Numbered from the stretch's first letter, positions 16,319 to 26,545 are shown. The stretch: DNA of 50,402 bases from an uncultured Clostridia bacterium (GCA_930989535.1 CAKNLK010000017.1:1-50402), one strand, 5' to 3'. The notes: a model not told the origin generated them from the sequence alone. Numbers and translations: made by a program.

Positions 16319-16674
16319 TTGATAACGAATCGGGCGAAGATTACCTGGAGGCAATCCTGCGCCTTTCGGCGGGTGAAAAGGACGTACATTCTGTCGACGT
16401 CGCGCGCGAGTTGGGCGTTTCCAAGCCCGCCGTGACCAAGGCGATGCGCATCCTCACGCAGAAGGGGTACGTGCAAATCGTCGACAATCATATCCATTTT
16501 ACCCAAGCGGGGGAAGCGTACGCGCGGGAGGTCTACGCGAAGCACCGTACGCTGACCGATTTCCTGAAAAAACTCGGCGTCGACGACGCGGTTGCCGAAG
16601 CGGACGCCTGCCGCATGGAGCACCTGGTCAGCGAAGAGACGTATGCGGCAATCCGCAGGTTTATGGAAAAATAA
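16315..16674 (+). CDS. DtxR/MntR-family metal-dependent repressor
   Basis: 119 residues, the short two-domain form without the SH3-like third domain. HTH: HSVDVARELGVSKPAVTKAMRILTQKGYV (about 25-53). The metal-binding stretch EADACRMEHLVS (about 97-108) has the Glu, Cys, Glu and His ligands of the family. MntR-type proteins sense manganese or iron. Its translational coupling to marR is unusual; either the transporter handles a metal-related compound or the regulator governs other loci. Homology is secure, the metal is not known. Confidence 0.9.
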   Translation: MIDNESGEDYLEAILRLSAGEKDVHSVDVARELGVSKPAVTKAMRILTQKGYVQIVDNHIHFTQAGEAYAREVYAKHRTLTDFLKKLGVDDAVAEADACRMEHLVSEETYAAIRRFMEK

Positions 16675-16720
16675 CCGGGCGCGCGGTTTGCTGCGCTTCG
16701 CTGCGGAATAGTTTGATTTG

Positions 16721-16746
16721 CGGGTACGGACGGCAGTTCGTACCCG
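16721..16746 (+). terminator. Probable terminator after the DtxR/MntR-family gene
   Basis: CGGGTACG (16721-16728) pairs with CGTACCCG (16739-16746), then TTTCCCTCTCATTTT. The rest of the 257-base gap to sigK holds no further clear signal apart from CATAGACTA at 16893-16901, a sigma-K -10-like word without a well-spaced -35. Confidence 0.6.
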
Positions 16747-16931
16747 TTTCCCTCTCATTTTCGGAGCATGACCGGGTTTTGGCGGGGGCGGAAGTGCGCT
16801 CTATTCGCCGCCCGGCAAAAATGTTCCGCATTTCGGCATATTTCTTTGCGGTATTTTTGGTGCGGCTCCTGCATTGTACAAGCTGCGGATTTCATAGACT
16901 AATGATATCCTGAAAATGCGGGGGAACGCCT

Positions 16932-17630
16932 ATGCTGTTCGATTTTTTATGCGCCCTGTTGGGCAGGTTCGTATTTTTTACTTCCGCCGTGGGAGGCAAG
17001 GGTTCCTTTCCCAAGCCACTCCCGCCCGAAGAGGAGGCGCGCTGTTTAAAGCTCGCGCGCGAGGGGGATAAGGCCGCGAAGGATAAGCTCATCCGCCACA
17101 ATATGCGCCTCGTCGCGCACATCGTCAAAAAATACAGCGGCGCGGCGGAAACGGACGATTTGATTTCGGTGGGGAGTATCGGGCTCATCAAAGCGGTCAA
17201 TACCTATCAGGAGGGGCGGGGCACGCAGCTCGCGACCTATACCGCCCGCTGCATCGAAAACGAAATCCTCATGCTCATCCGCAGCAACAAAAAGCACAAG
17301 AACACGGTGTACCTTTCCGACCCCGTGGGCGTGGATAAGGAGGGGAACGAGCTCACGTTGATGGATTTGCTGTTCGAAAAAGAGGACGGCGTATTCAAAA
17401 AAGTGGAGTCGAACCTGGTCAAGGAAAAGTTCATGCACATGCTCAGGGAGACGCTGTGCGAGCGGGAATACACCGTGCTGTGCCTGCGCTACGGGTTAAA
17501 GGGCGGCGCGCCCATGCCCCAGCGGGAGGTCGCCGTGTTTTTAAAAATTTCGCGCTCCTACATATCCCGCATCGAAAAGCGCGCCATCGAAAAGGTGCGC
17601 GCCCGCGTAGACCGCGGCGATTACATGTAG
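16932..17630 (+). CDS. sigK: Sporulation sigma factor K, full-length precursor
   Basis: 232 residues. It directs late mother-cell transcription (coat, spore maturation). The N-terminal 20 or so residues (MLFDFLCALLGRFVFFTSAV) are hydrophobic like the pro-sequence that SpoIVFB removes, followed by FPKPLPPEEE as in other sigma-K proteins. Region 2 is HNMRLVAHIVKKY...DLISVGSIGLIKAV...LATYTARCIENEIL; region 4 ends MPQREVAVFLKISRSYISRIEKRAIEKV. The gene is contiguous, with no skin-type interruption. It lies upstream of mcsA but mcsA has its own promoter. Secure identification and the best evidence that the organism makes spores. Confidence 0.93.
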   Translation: MLFDFLCALLGRFVFFTSAVGGKGSFPKPLPPEEEARCLKLAREGDKAAKDKLIRHNMRLVAHIVKKYSGAAETDDLISVGSIGLIKAVNTYQEGRGTQLATYTARCIENEILMLIRSNKKHKNTVYLSDPVGVDKEGNELTLMDLLFEKEDGVFKKVESNLVKEKFMHMLRETLCEREYTVLCLRYGLKGGAPMPQREVAVFLKISRSYISRIEKRAIEKVRARVDRGDYM

Positions 17631-17743
17631 CGCGGCTTGCAATATCTTGCGCGGCCGCCCTTGCCGCGAGTTCCGGACAGCCGCCCGATGGCGGCGCCGG
17701 GGCGCGCGGAGAGGAAAATTTTGCCGCAATCTTTCAGCAACGG

Positions 17744-17772
17744 TTTACAACGCGGGCGGGGCATGGTATAAT
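17744..17772 (+). promoter_or_regulatory. Promoter of mcsA-mcsB-clpC
   Basis: TTTACA (17744-17749), 17-base spacer, TATAAT (17767-17772). The leader to the ATG at 17899 is about 120 bases and GC-rich. One GGTCAAA half-site (17885-17891) just before mcsA resembles half a CtsR heptad; the second half is missing. Confidence 0.85.
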
Positions 17773-17898
17773 AGAACAAACGAAGGCGCCGCCGTGCGCC
17801 CGCGCGGACAAGCCTTTTGCCGCGCAAGGGCAGCCGCTTCCGTGCCGCGGCGCGCCGGATGGAAGCAATTCGACGGAGAAAAAGGGGTCAAAAGAGGC

Positions 17899-18378
17899 AT
17901 GCTTTGCAGCAACTGCAAAAAAAAGTTCGCCGTGCATACGGTCAAAGACGGCGACGGCGAGATACATCTGTGCGGCGATTGCTACGAGCGTTTGGGATAT
18001 GCGGCGGAGTTCGTAGGGGAGGATATTTTTGCCGCCTTCCGCAAGCCGGGGCAGGCGGAGGAAAAGCGCTGCTCTTCCTGCGGCACGTCCTTTTCCGATT
18101 ATTCGCGCACCGGCCTTTTGGGGTGCGCGGAGTGCTACGAGGTGTTCAGTGAGGAGCTGATACCATCCATCCGCATGCACGGCAAAACGCAGCACATCGG
18201 CAAGCGCCCGCTGGGAGACGACGTGCTGTTCGAGCTCCGCGCCGAGCAGAAATCTCTGCGCGCCGAGCTGGAATTGGCTATCAAGGAAAAGCGCATGAAG
18301 GACGCCGAGCGCATCAACCGCGCGATTCGCGAGATTACCCGCGCCATATCCGAAGATTTTGGAGGCGGCGATGATTAA
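17899..18378 (+). CDS. mcsA: McsA, activator of protein arginine kinase
   Basis: 159 residues. Two zinc-binding treble-clef pairs: C3xxC6 with C25xxC28, and C58xxC61 with C76xxC79. A C-terminal UVR-like helix pair follows (about 125-150, LRAELELAIKEKRMKDAERINRAI). McsA binds and activates the kinase McsB. The ATG at 17899 begins the conserved LCSNC motif; a longer in-frame extension upstream would run through the promoter leader. It overlaps mcsB at its stop codon. A ctsR gene, usually directly upstream in Firmicutes, is absent here. Confidence 0.92.
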   Translation: MLCSNCKKKFAVHTVKDGDGEIHLCGDCYERLGYAAEFVGEDIFAAFRKPGQAEEKRCSSCGTSFSDYSRTGLLGCAECYEVFSEELIPSIRMHGKTQHIGKRPLGDDVLFELRAEQKSLRAELELAIKEKRMKDAERINRAIREITRAISEDFGGGDD

Positions 18379-19402
18379 CAATATCGAAAGTACGGTCGCT
18401 TCCACGCGCGTGCGCCTGGCGCGCAACCTTGCGGGCTATCATTTCCCGAACCGGCTCGAACCCGCCGTCGGCAAGGAAATCGTGCGCACCGTGTCGGACG
18501 AGGCGTGCCGCCTGCATCCGTTCAACCTGTATTCGATGGACGAAATTTCCGAAAACGTGGCGCAGGCGCTGTGCGACGACCACCTCATCTCCGCGGGGCT
18601 TGCCGCCAACCGCGCCTGCGGCGCGGCGCTCATCGACGAGGAGGACGAGGGGGTAGACGGCCCGCGCGGGAAGTATTCCATCATGATTAACGAGGAAGAC
18701 CACCTCCGCGAGCAGTATATCATCCGCGGGCTGAACCTCATGCTCGCCTACCGCCGCCTGTCCGCGCTGGACGACGAGCTTTCCAAAACCATTCGCTTTG
18801 CCTTCGATAAAAAGCTGGGGTATCTCACCGCCTGCCCGACGAATTTGGGCACGGGGCTGCGCGCCTCCGTCATGCTGTTCTTGCCCGGGCTTACGCGCAC
18901 GAAAAAGATGAAAACGGTCGCGAATATCATGTCCGGCCTGGGGCACACGGTGCGCGGCGTATACGGGGAGGGCAGCGCCGCCGACGGGTACATGTACCAA
19001 ATCAGCAACGAAGTTACCCTCGGCGTGGACGAAAATTATATCCTCACGGAAGTGCAGCGCGCCGTTTTGGAGGTCGTCAAGCTGGAGGCGCTCGCGCGCG
19101 AAAACATGCTCGACGCCGACTTCGACGGCGTAAAAGACGAGTGCATGCGCGCCTACGGCATCCTTACCAACTGCTATATGATTTCGTTCGACGAATTTCT
19201 GCGCCTCATTTCGGCGGTCAAGCTGGGGGCGGCAATCGGATTTTTGTCCGTCAAAAATTTCCCCGCGCTCGACGATTTGATTGCGGAGGTGCGCCCCGCC
19301 AACATCGGCTTGAATTATGAGGAGCCTCTCACCCCCGGCGAGCGGGATAAGCGCCGCGCGGCGAAGGGCAGGGCCGCATTGAAGAAGATTGTCCGCGGCT
19401 GA
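18371..19402 (+). CDS. mcsB: McsB protein-arginine kinase
   Basis: 343 residues with a phosphagen-kinase catalytic domain. STRVRLARNL (about 15-24), NEEDHLREQ (near 105-115, guanidino-group side), CPTNLGTGLRASVMLFLPGL (about 155-174) and the later nucleotide-binding arginines are present. McsB phosphorylates arginines on misfolded proteins and marks them for ClpCP. GGAGG lies 5 bases before the ATG. It overlaps mcsA by 8 bases, so translation is coupled, and is followed after 65 bases by clpC, its functional partner. Confidence 0.94.
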   Translation: MINNIESTVASTRVRLARNLAGYHFPNRLEPAVGKEIVRTVSDEACRLHPFNLYSMDEISENVAQALCDDHLISAGLAANRACGAALIDEEDEGVDGPRGKYSIMINEEDHLREQYIIRGLNLMLAYRRLSALDDELSKTIRFAFDKKLGYLTACPTNLGTGLRASVMLFLPGLTRTKKMKTVANIMSGLGHTVRGVYGEGSAADGYMYQISNEVTLGVDENYILTEVQRAVLEVVKLEALARENMLDADFDGVKDECMRAYGILTNCYMISFDEFLRLISAVKLGAAIGFLSVKNFPALDDLIAEVRPANIGLNYEEPLTPGERDKRRAAKGRAALKKIVRG

Positions 19403-19467
19403 AAAAGCCGGACGCCGAAAGAATAAATATTTCCAGAACGATACGGGCGGCAGCCCGCAGGAGACTT

Positions 19468-21966
<2,499 letters not shown>

Positions 21967-22071
21967 GGTTTGCCCGAAGCGCCTGCGCGCAAAAGAGCCT
22001 GTCCGAACATTTAAAAATAAAAATAATTTCGGCGGAGATACCGCCAATATATATATACGGGAGGAATCGTT

Positions 22072-22602
22072 ATGCGTATTGAAATCATCGAGAAGAACTG
22101 CAAGGCAAGCGAAAAACTTACGGGAGTGGTGACAAAAAAGGTGTCCCGTCTGGAGAAATATTTCGATGAAAACGACCTTTGCTCCATCTATCTCAAGCAG
22201 GAAAATAAGTTTGTAAAGGCGGAACTCACCGTCTATTACAAGGGCAACATGGTGCGTGCGGAAGTTACGGCGGAGAATTTTTACGACGCCATCGACGAGG
22301 TGCTGCCCAAGCTGGAAAAGCAGATTTACAAGCATAAGACCAAGCTCGAATCTAAACTCAAAAAGGGTGCGTTTGCGGAGAAACAGCTGTTCTTCGGCGA
22401 GGCGGAACTCTCCGAGAGTAAGCTCGTCAAAACCAAGACCTTCGCGCTCACGCCCATGACGACGGAGGAGGCGGTCGAGCAGCTCGATTTGCTGGGGCAT
22501 TCCTTCTATATCTTTCAAGATGCGGAAACGGGCGAGGTGCGCGTCGTCTATCTGCGCGACAGCGGAGACGTCGGCTTGATTATCCCCATGAAGGCGAAAT
22601 AA
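22072..22602 (+). CDS. hpf: Ribosome hibernation promoting factor, long form
   Basis: 176 residues. The N-terminal HPF/YfiA domain (about 1-95) has the beta-alpha-beta-beta-beta-alpha pattern (IEIIEKNCKASEKL...VKAELTVYYKGNMVRAEVTAENFYDAID). The C-terminal domain (about 120-176, KTFALTPMTTEEAVEQLDLLGHSFYIFQDAETGEVRVVYLRDSGDVGLI) dimerises ribosomes into 100S particles. GGGAGGA lies upstream of the ATG. It follows clpC by about 105 bases and ends at a strong terminator, so it may be read with the clpC operon or separately. Confidence 0.95.
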   Translation: MRIEIIEKNCKASEKLTGVVTKKVSRLEKYFDENDLCSIYLKQENKFVKAELTVYYKGNMVRAEVTAENFYDAIDEVLPKLEKQIYKHKTKLESKLKKGAFAEKQLFFGEAELSESKLVKTKTFALTPMTTEEAVEQLDLLGHSFYIFQDAETGEVRVVYLRDSGDVGLIIPMKAK

Positions 22603-22641
22603 GCAAAAATAAGTTGGTTCAAATATAGAGATACGTATCAT

Positions 22642-22677
22642 AAAAAGGGAGTTCGGATTTTTCCGAACTCCCTTTTT
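22642..22677 (+). terminator. hpf terminator
   Basis: 15 perfect pairs, arms 22642-22656 and 22663-22677, 6-base loop; the 3' arm ends in TTTTT. Just downstream AGGGAAAA-A-TTTTCCCT (22681-22697) is a perfect 8-1-8 palindrome of unknown use. Confidence 0.93.
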
Positions 22678-22724
22678 ATGAGGGAAAAATTTTCCCTCGC
22701 AAAAAACTTATTTTAGAGCGGATA

Positions 22725-22753
22725 TTGACAAAAATGTGTGAATATGATACAAT
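22725..22753 (+). promoter_or_regulatory. Promoter of the zinc-ribbon pair
   Basis: TTGACA (22725-22730), 17-base spacer, TACAAT (22748-22753). Confidence 0.85.
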
Positions 22754-22842
22754 AAAGAAAACGTTCATTGAACGGCCGCGGCCGTTTTCTTTTCCGTAGA
22801 AAAGAAAAATCCAATTGGCTGCGCGCAAAAAAGAGAGAGGAT

Positions 22843-23322
22843 ATGTTTTGCAGGCATTGCGGTAAAGAACTGCCCGAAGGGGCGCAGTTTTGCCCTTCTT
22901 GCGGAAATGCGGCGCCCTCTGCGGAGAGCGGAACCGGTGCGCAGAGTGCGCAGCAGGGGAACGGGCAAAACGGTTATAACGGCGGCAGCGGCGGTTATTA
23001 CGGAGTCAACGGCTACGGCGGCGGGGCGCAGCCGGGAGGGTATCCTCCTCCGCCCCGCCCGTACCCGAACCCGCAGGACGTGTACAGCGGCGGCTGGATT
23101 GCGCTCGGGTTTTTCTTTCCGCTCGTCGGGCTGATTTTATACCTTGTTTGGCAGACAGAGCTGCCCAACCGTGCGCGTGCGTGCGGCAAGGGCGCGCTTA
23201 TCGGCGTCATCGTATATGTGGCATTAGTCGTGCTGATGTTTATCTTTGTATTCATCATCTTTGCCATCGTAGCGTCTGCGGGGCCGTATTATGCGGGAAT
23301 CGGCGCCATCTTCGCAGCCTGA
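22843..23322 (+). CDS. Zinc-ribbon membrane protein, paralogue 1
   Basis: 159 residues from the ATG at 22843 (AGAGAGG before it). N-terminal zinc ribbon C3xxC6...C17xxC20 (CRHCGKELPEGAQFCPSC). Then a flexible Gly/Tyr/Pro linker (about 45-75). Two membrane segments follow (about 82-102, GWIALGFFFPLVGLILYLVW, and about 120-145), with a cytosolic loop TELPNRARACGKGALIGV. Proteins of this build are common and uncharacterised. The next gene is a diverged copy with the same loop and helices, so this is a tandem duplication. Confidence 0.8.
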   Translation: MFCRHCGKELPEGAQFCPSCGNAAPSAESGTGAQSAQQGNGQNGYNGGSGGYYGVNGYGGGAQPGGYPPPPRPYPNPQDVYSGGWIALGFFFPLVGLILYLVWQTELPNRARACGKGALIGVIVYVALVVLMFIFVFIIFAIVASAGPYYAGIGAIFAA

Positions 23323-23488
23323 CGGAAGGGCAGGGGAACATTTCTTTTGCCGCGTCGGCAATATCCCGGAGCCGTGGTTTTCCGGGTTGCAATTGTGCGC
23401 GGCGATGCGGTGCCGGGATTCTTGGAAAATCCTATTCTTTCGTTGGGGAGAATAGTTGAAAATCATAGTTATAAAGGAGAATTGGAAA

Positions 23489-24010
23489 ATGGTTTGTAAA
23501 AATTGCGGCGGGGCTTTGAGCGAAGAAGATCGTTTTTGCCCGAACTGCGGGGCGGCCGTCGAGGCTTCCGGGCAGGGTGCAGCGGAACAAAAAAGCGAAA
23601 ACGTTTGCAAAAATTGCGGCACAGCCCTGCAGGAAGGCGCGCTTTTTTGCCCGCATTGCGGCGCAAATGTCGCAGGGAAGGAACAGGGCGGAGCAAATGC
23701 GGGAAGTGCGGGGGCCTGGCAGCCCGCGCCGCCGTACACGGCTCCGCAATACGGGCAGACGCCCCCTGCGCCGCAGACGGTTGACGCGCCGAGCGGAGGC
23801 TTCTTCGCGCTGGGTTTTTTCTTTCCGGTGATTGGGTTAATTTTGTTCCTCGTGTGGAAAGACCAGTTGCCTATGCGAGCAAAATCCTGCGGCAAGGGCG
23901 CGCTCGTCGGCGTTATCGTTTGGTTTGTTTTGGGCTTTGTCCTCGGCATTATTGCCGGCATTGCGGGTGCATCGCAGTACGCAAGCGCGGCGGCCATCAT
24001 GCTGGCTTAG
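23489..24010 (+). CDS. Zinc-ribbon membrane protein, paralogue 2 with two ribbons
   Basis: 173 residues from the ATG at 23489 (AAAGGAG 9 bases before). Two zinc ribbons, C3/C6/C17/C20 and C40/C43/C54/C57, then a Pro/Ala-rich linker and two membrane helices (GGFFALGFFFPVIGLILFLVW and GALVGVIVWFVLGFVLGIIAGI). The membrane part matches the preceding gene almost residue for residue around LPMRAKSCGKGAL, while the ribbon is doubled. 166 bases separate the two and hold no ORF. It is probably on the same transcript and ends at 24045-24071. Confidence 0.8.
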   Translation: MVCKNCGGALSEEDRFCPNCGAAVEASGQGAAEQKSENVCKNCGTALQEGALFCPHCGANVAGKEQGGANAGSAGAWQPAPPYTAPQYGQTPPAPQTVDAPSGGFFALGFFFPVIGLILFLVWKDQLPMRAKSCGKGALVGVIVWFVLGFVLGIIAGIAGASQYASAAAIMLA

Positions 24011-24044
24011 GGGTGAACAGAATCAGAACTGCATAAAACAAAGC

Positions 24045-24071
24045 GGGGCGCTTCCATTTCGGAAGCGCCCC
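24045..24071. terminator. Terminator between zinc-ribbon gene and ktrA
   Basis: GGGGCGCTTCC (24045-24055), loop ATTTC, GGAAGCGCCCC (24061-24071), followed by ACACTTTTG. It serves convergent genes. Confidence 0.8.
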
Positions 24072-24132
24072 ACACTTTTGCCGTTTTTAATAAATTTCCG
24101 TATGCAAGCAAACGCTGTTTTTCCCGTTTTTA

Positions 24133-24777
24133 TCAATGCACGAGTTTATCCACGTCGGTGCGGCGGCACATCACGATGAGCCGTTCCGCACTGCTGAAAA
24201 CGTAGTCGGGCGCGGGCAGGGGGACGAGGTTGCTTCCCCGCTTGATTGCCAAAATATTTAAGTTATATTTGGCGCGCACGCCCTTGTCGCGGATGGTCTT
24301 ACCCTCCCACGATTTTGGGGTGGGAATTTCGTAGATGGCGTATTCGGGGGTGAGCTGAATGTAGTCGAAAATGTTGTTCGCGCTGTACTTTACGGCGAGG
24401 CGCTCCGCCATCTCCTTTTCGGCGAACACCACTTCGTCCGCGCCGTTGCGCAGCAAAAACTTCGCCTGGATTTCGGTAGACGCGCGGGAAAGCACATATT
24501 TTGCGCCCGCCTCTTTCAAAAGGGAAGTCGCCTCCAGCGAAGCCTGAAAGTTTTCGCCCACGGATACGACGCAGATATCGAAGTTGTCGATGCCGAGCGA
24601 TTCGAGCACGGCGGCCTTGGTTCCGTCGCCGATCTGCGCGCTGGTCACATAGGGGAGAATCTCGTTAATTTTTTCCTCGTCGTTGTCGAGCACCATTACG
24701 TGGTTGCCCAGCTCCGTAAACTTTCTTGCCATGTATGTGCCGAACCGACCTAATCCGATAATCAGTATTGATTTCAT
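24133..24777 (-). CDS. KtrA/TrkA-type potassium channel regulatory subunit
   Basis: 214 residues. An RCK_N Rossmann domain (IIGLGRFGTYMARKF, about 5-19; acidic D at the end of strand 2 in VLDNDEE) binds nucleotide; the RCK_C domain (about 135-214) is the place where c-di-AMP binds in homologues. It gates the KtrB channel whose gene lies upstream on the same strand. The ATG at 24777 has AGGAG upstream. The 306 bases between the two genes hold structured repeat copy C plus the hairpin at 24803-24834, so the operon is interrupted by the repeat. Confidence 0.92.
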   Translation of the reverse strand: MKSILIIGLGRFGTYMARKFTELGNHVMVLDNDEEKINEILPYVTSAQIGDGTKAAVLESLGIDNFDICVVSVGENFQASLEATSLLKEAGAKYVLSRASTEIQAKFLLRNGADEVVFAEKEMAERLAVKYSANNIFDYIQLTPEYAIYEIPTPKSWEGKTIRDKGVRAKYNLNILAIKRGSNLVPLPAPDYVFSSAERLIVMCRRTDVDKLVH

Positions 24778-24802
24778 ATTCGCTCCTATTAAAATTTTTG
24801 TT

Positions 24803-24834
24803 ACAATTTGTTTTATCGGTTGAAAACAAATTGT
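24803..24834. other. Hairpin upstream of ktrA
   Basis: ACAATTTGTTTT (24803-24814) pairs perfectly with AAAACAAATTGT (24823-24834). It lies between repeat copy C and the ktrA ribosome site and could block read-through or stabilise the ktrA mRNA 5' end. Confidence 0.7.
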
Positions 24835-24847
24835 CTTTCCCGTCAAA

Positions 24848-25078
24848 TCGCGGAAATTCGCAGGCGACAGCTCGCCGAGAATTTCGCGAGCTTAATAATA
24901 TTTGCGCGTCCGAAAACCACGCTTTTCGGAAAGCGCACCCAATTTGTCGCATACCTGCGACCTCCGCGGGTGAATGTGCGCGAGTTAATAATATGCGTGC
25001 CCTTATAAATCGCGCACAAAGGGCAGAGCCCTCAAAATCACGAAATTTTGTTTCAACAGCTTGAAATAAAATTTGTGA
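24848..25078 (+). repeat. Structured repeat copy C, most complete copy, plus sense
   Basis: Order: a 5' hairpin (24848-24889) with arms TCGCGGAAATTC.../...GAATTTCGCGA and a CAGC loop; P0' TCCGAAAA (24909-24916)/TTTTCGGA (24923-24930); CAATTTG; P1 TCGCA (24947-24951)/TGCGA (24956-24960), loop TACC; GGGTGAA; P2 TGTGCGCGA (24975-24983)/TCGCGCACA (25010-25018) with loop AATAATATGCGTGCCCTTA; P3 AGGGC (25020-25024)/GCCCT (25028-25032); AAAATCACG; P4 25038-25078, 18 pairs with a bulged G at 25042 and loop CAGC. The only non-Watson-Crick pair in P4 is 25050/25067, G-T on plus. P4 ends 5 bases from the ktrB stop codon; on the ktrB-ktrA transcript the element is antisense. Confidence 0.85.
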
Positions 25079-25083
25079 ACAGG

Positions 25084-26454
25084 TTACCCGATTCTCACCT
25101 TTTCCAGCGGCAGTTCAGCCGCGGGAGCGTTGGGCGTGTGCCACGAGAGCATCACGGTCATACAGCCGGCGCGCCCCAAAAACATCAGTATGCACAGTAC
25201 GATTTGCGAGCCGACGGTCAAATAGGGGGTAATGCCCATGGTCAGCCCGACCGTTGCAATTGCGGAAACGACTTCGAAGAGCGCTTCAACGGCGCTGACG
25301 CCCTGCAGGTTAGGATCATCGGGATGCAGATGGTTGTGTTCTTCAAAAATGCAAAGCAATATAGTCCCCAGAACGATGAGAGACAAAAACACAGTGACGA
25401 ATTGCGCCGCGTTTTTCACGTTGTTTTCGTCGATGCGGCGGCCGAAACACTCCACCGAGCGCTTTCCCCGCACGAGCGAGAACACGGAGAGAAAGAGCAC
25501 TGCAAGCGTATTCGTCTTTACGCCGCCCGCCGTCGAGCCGGACGAGCCGCCTATGAACATGAGTATAATCGTCAGGAAAAGCGTTACCGATTTAATACTT
25601 CCCGCTCCCGCAAGGGGCAGAACGTTGAAGCCTGCCGTGCGGGGGGTTACCGCCGTAAAAAAGGAGGAAAATACGCGTTCTTTCCAAGGCAAATCGTCCT
25701 CCGCCAGCATAATCAGGAGCGTGGGAACGACGACGAGAATCGCCGTCATGATGAGAACGAGTTTTGTGTGCAGCTCGTATTTGCGGAAATGGTGGCGGTT
25801 GCGCTTGATGTCCTGCCAGACGAAAAAGCCGAGGCCGCCGACAATGATGAGCAGGGGAATGGTAATGCAGACGATAGGATCTCCGGAATAGGAAGTCAGG
25901 GAGGAAAATTCGCCCGTTTTTTCGCCCATCAAATCGAACCCGGCGTTGCAGAAGGCGGAAACGGCAGTAAAAACAGCCATCCATAATCCGTCGCTCCAAC
26001 CGTAATCGGGAACGAACCGAAAGGAGAGAACAAAGGCGCCGAGCGCTTCAAAGATGAGCGTGCCGATGAGAATAGTCGAGGTGAGCTTGCCCATGCCCGC
26101 GATGGTCGGCGCGCTGACCGACTCCTGCATGAATGCGCGCTCTTTGATTCCGATTTTTTTGCCGCCCAGCTTCCAGATCGTATAGATAACGGTCATAAAG
26201 CCGATGCCGCCGATCTGAATGAGCAGAAGAATCACGATTTGCCCGTAAATCGTCCAATGCGTTGCGGTATCCTGTACGATAAGGCCCGTCACGCAGGAAG
26301 CGGAAACGGTGGTAAAGAGGGCGTCCATAAAGGACGCAGAGCCCGTTATTTTGGACGAAAAGGGCAGAATTAGCAGAATCGTTCCGATGATGACGACGCA
26401 CAGATACCCCAATGCCAGAAGGCGTACGGGCGTCAGCCGAATTTTGCGTTGCAT
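25084..26454 (-). CDS. KtrB/TrkH-type potassium transporter
   Basis: 456 residues, a membrane protein with four M1-P-M2 repeats. The four selectivity-filter segments are visible in order: SASCVTGL, SAFCNAGF, TPRTAGFN and SAIATVGL, each with the key Gly. GGSSGSTAGGVKT follows the third repeat as in KtrB/TrkH. It forms the ion path that KtrA gates. GGAGAG lies before the ATG, and the 5' leader carries a GAAAGCGAA/TTCGCTTTC hairpin (26476-26496). The promoter is at 26518-26545. Confidence 0.95.
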   Translation of the reverse strand: MQRKIRLTPVRLLALGYLCVVIIGTILLILPFSSKITGSASFMDALFTTVSASCVTGLIVQDTATHWTIYGQIVILLLIQIGGIGFMTVIYTIWKLGGKKIGIKERAFMQESVSAPTIAGMGKLTSTILIGTLIFEALGAFVLSFRFVPDYGWSDGLWMAVFTAVSAFCNAGFDLMGEKTGEFSSLTSYSGDPIVCITIPLLIIVGGLGFFVWQDIKRNRHHFRKYELHTKLVLIMTAILVVVPTLLIMLAEDDLPWKERVFSSFFTAVTPRTAGFNVLPLAGAGSIKSVTLFLTIILMFIGGSSGSTAGGVKTNTLAVLFLSVFSLVRGKRSVECFGRRIDENNVKNAAQFVTVFLSLIVLGTILLCIFEEHNHLHPDDPNLQGVSAVEALFEVVSAIATVGLTMGITPYLTVGSQIVLCILMFLGRAGCMTVMLSWHTPNAPAAELPLEKVRIG

Positions 26455-26517
26455 AATCTCTCCGAAAATATTTTTGAAAGCGAACGCTTCGCTTTCAGTC
26501 GCATTGATACCATAGCA

Positions 26518-26545
26518 ATTATACCATATTCGCTATGTTTTGCAA
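26518..26545 (-). promoter_or_regulatory. ktrB promoter
   Basis: Minus-strand TTGCAA (26540-26545), 16-base spacer, TATAAT (26518-26523). Confidence 0.75.

Noticed and set aside
16878-16901. Sigma-K type promoter for sigK autoregulation (AC...CATAGACTA)
   Set aside because: The -10 word fits but the spacing to AC is only 13 bases instead of 16-17, so it was not listed as a promoter.
17885-17901. CtsR operator before mcsA
   Set aside because: Only one GGTCAAA heptad is present; the second is too degenerate to call.
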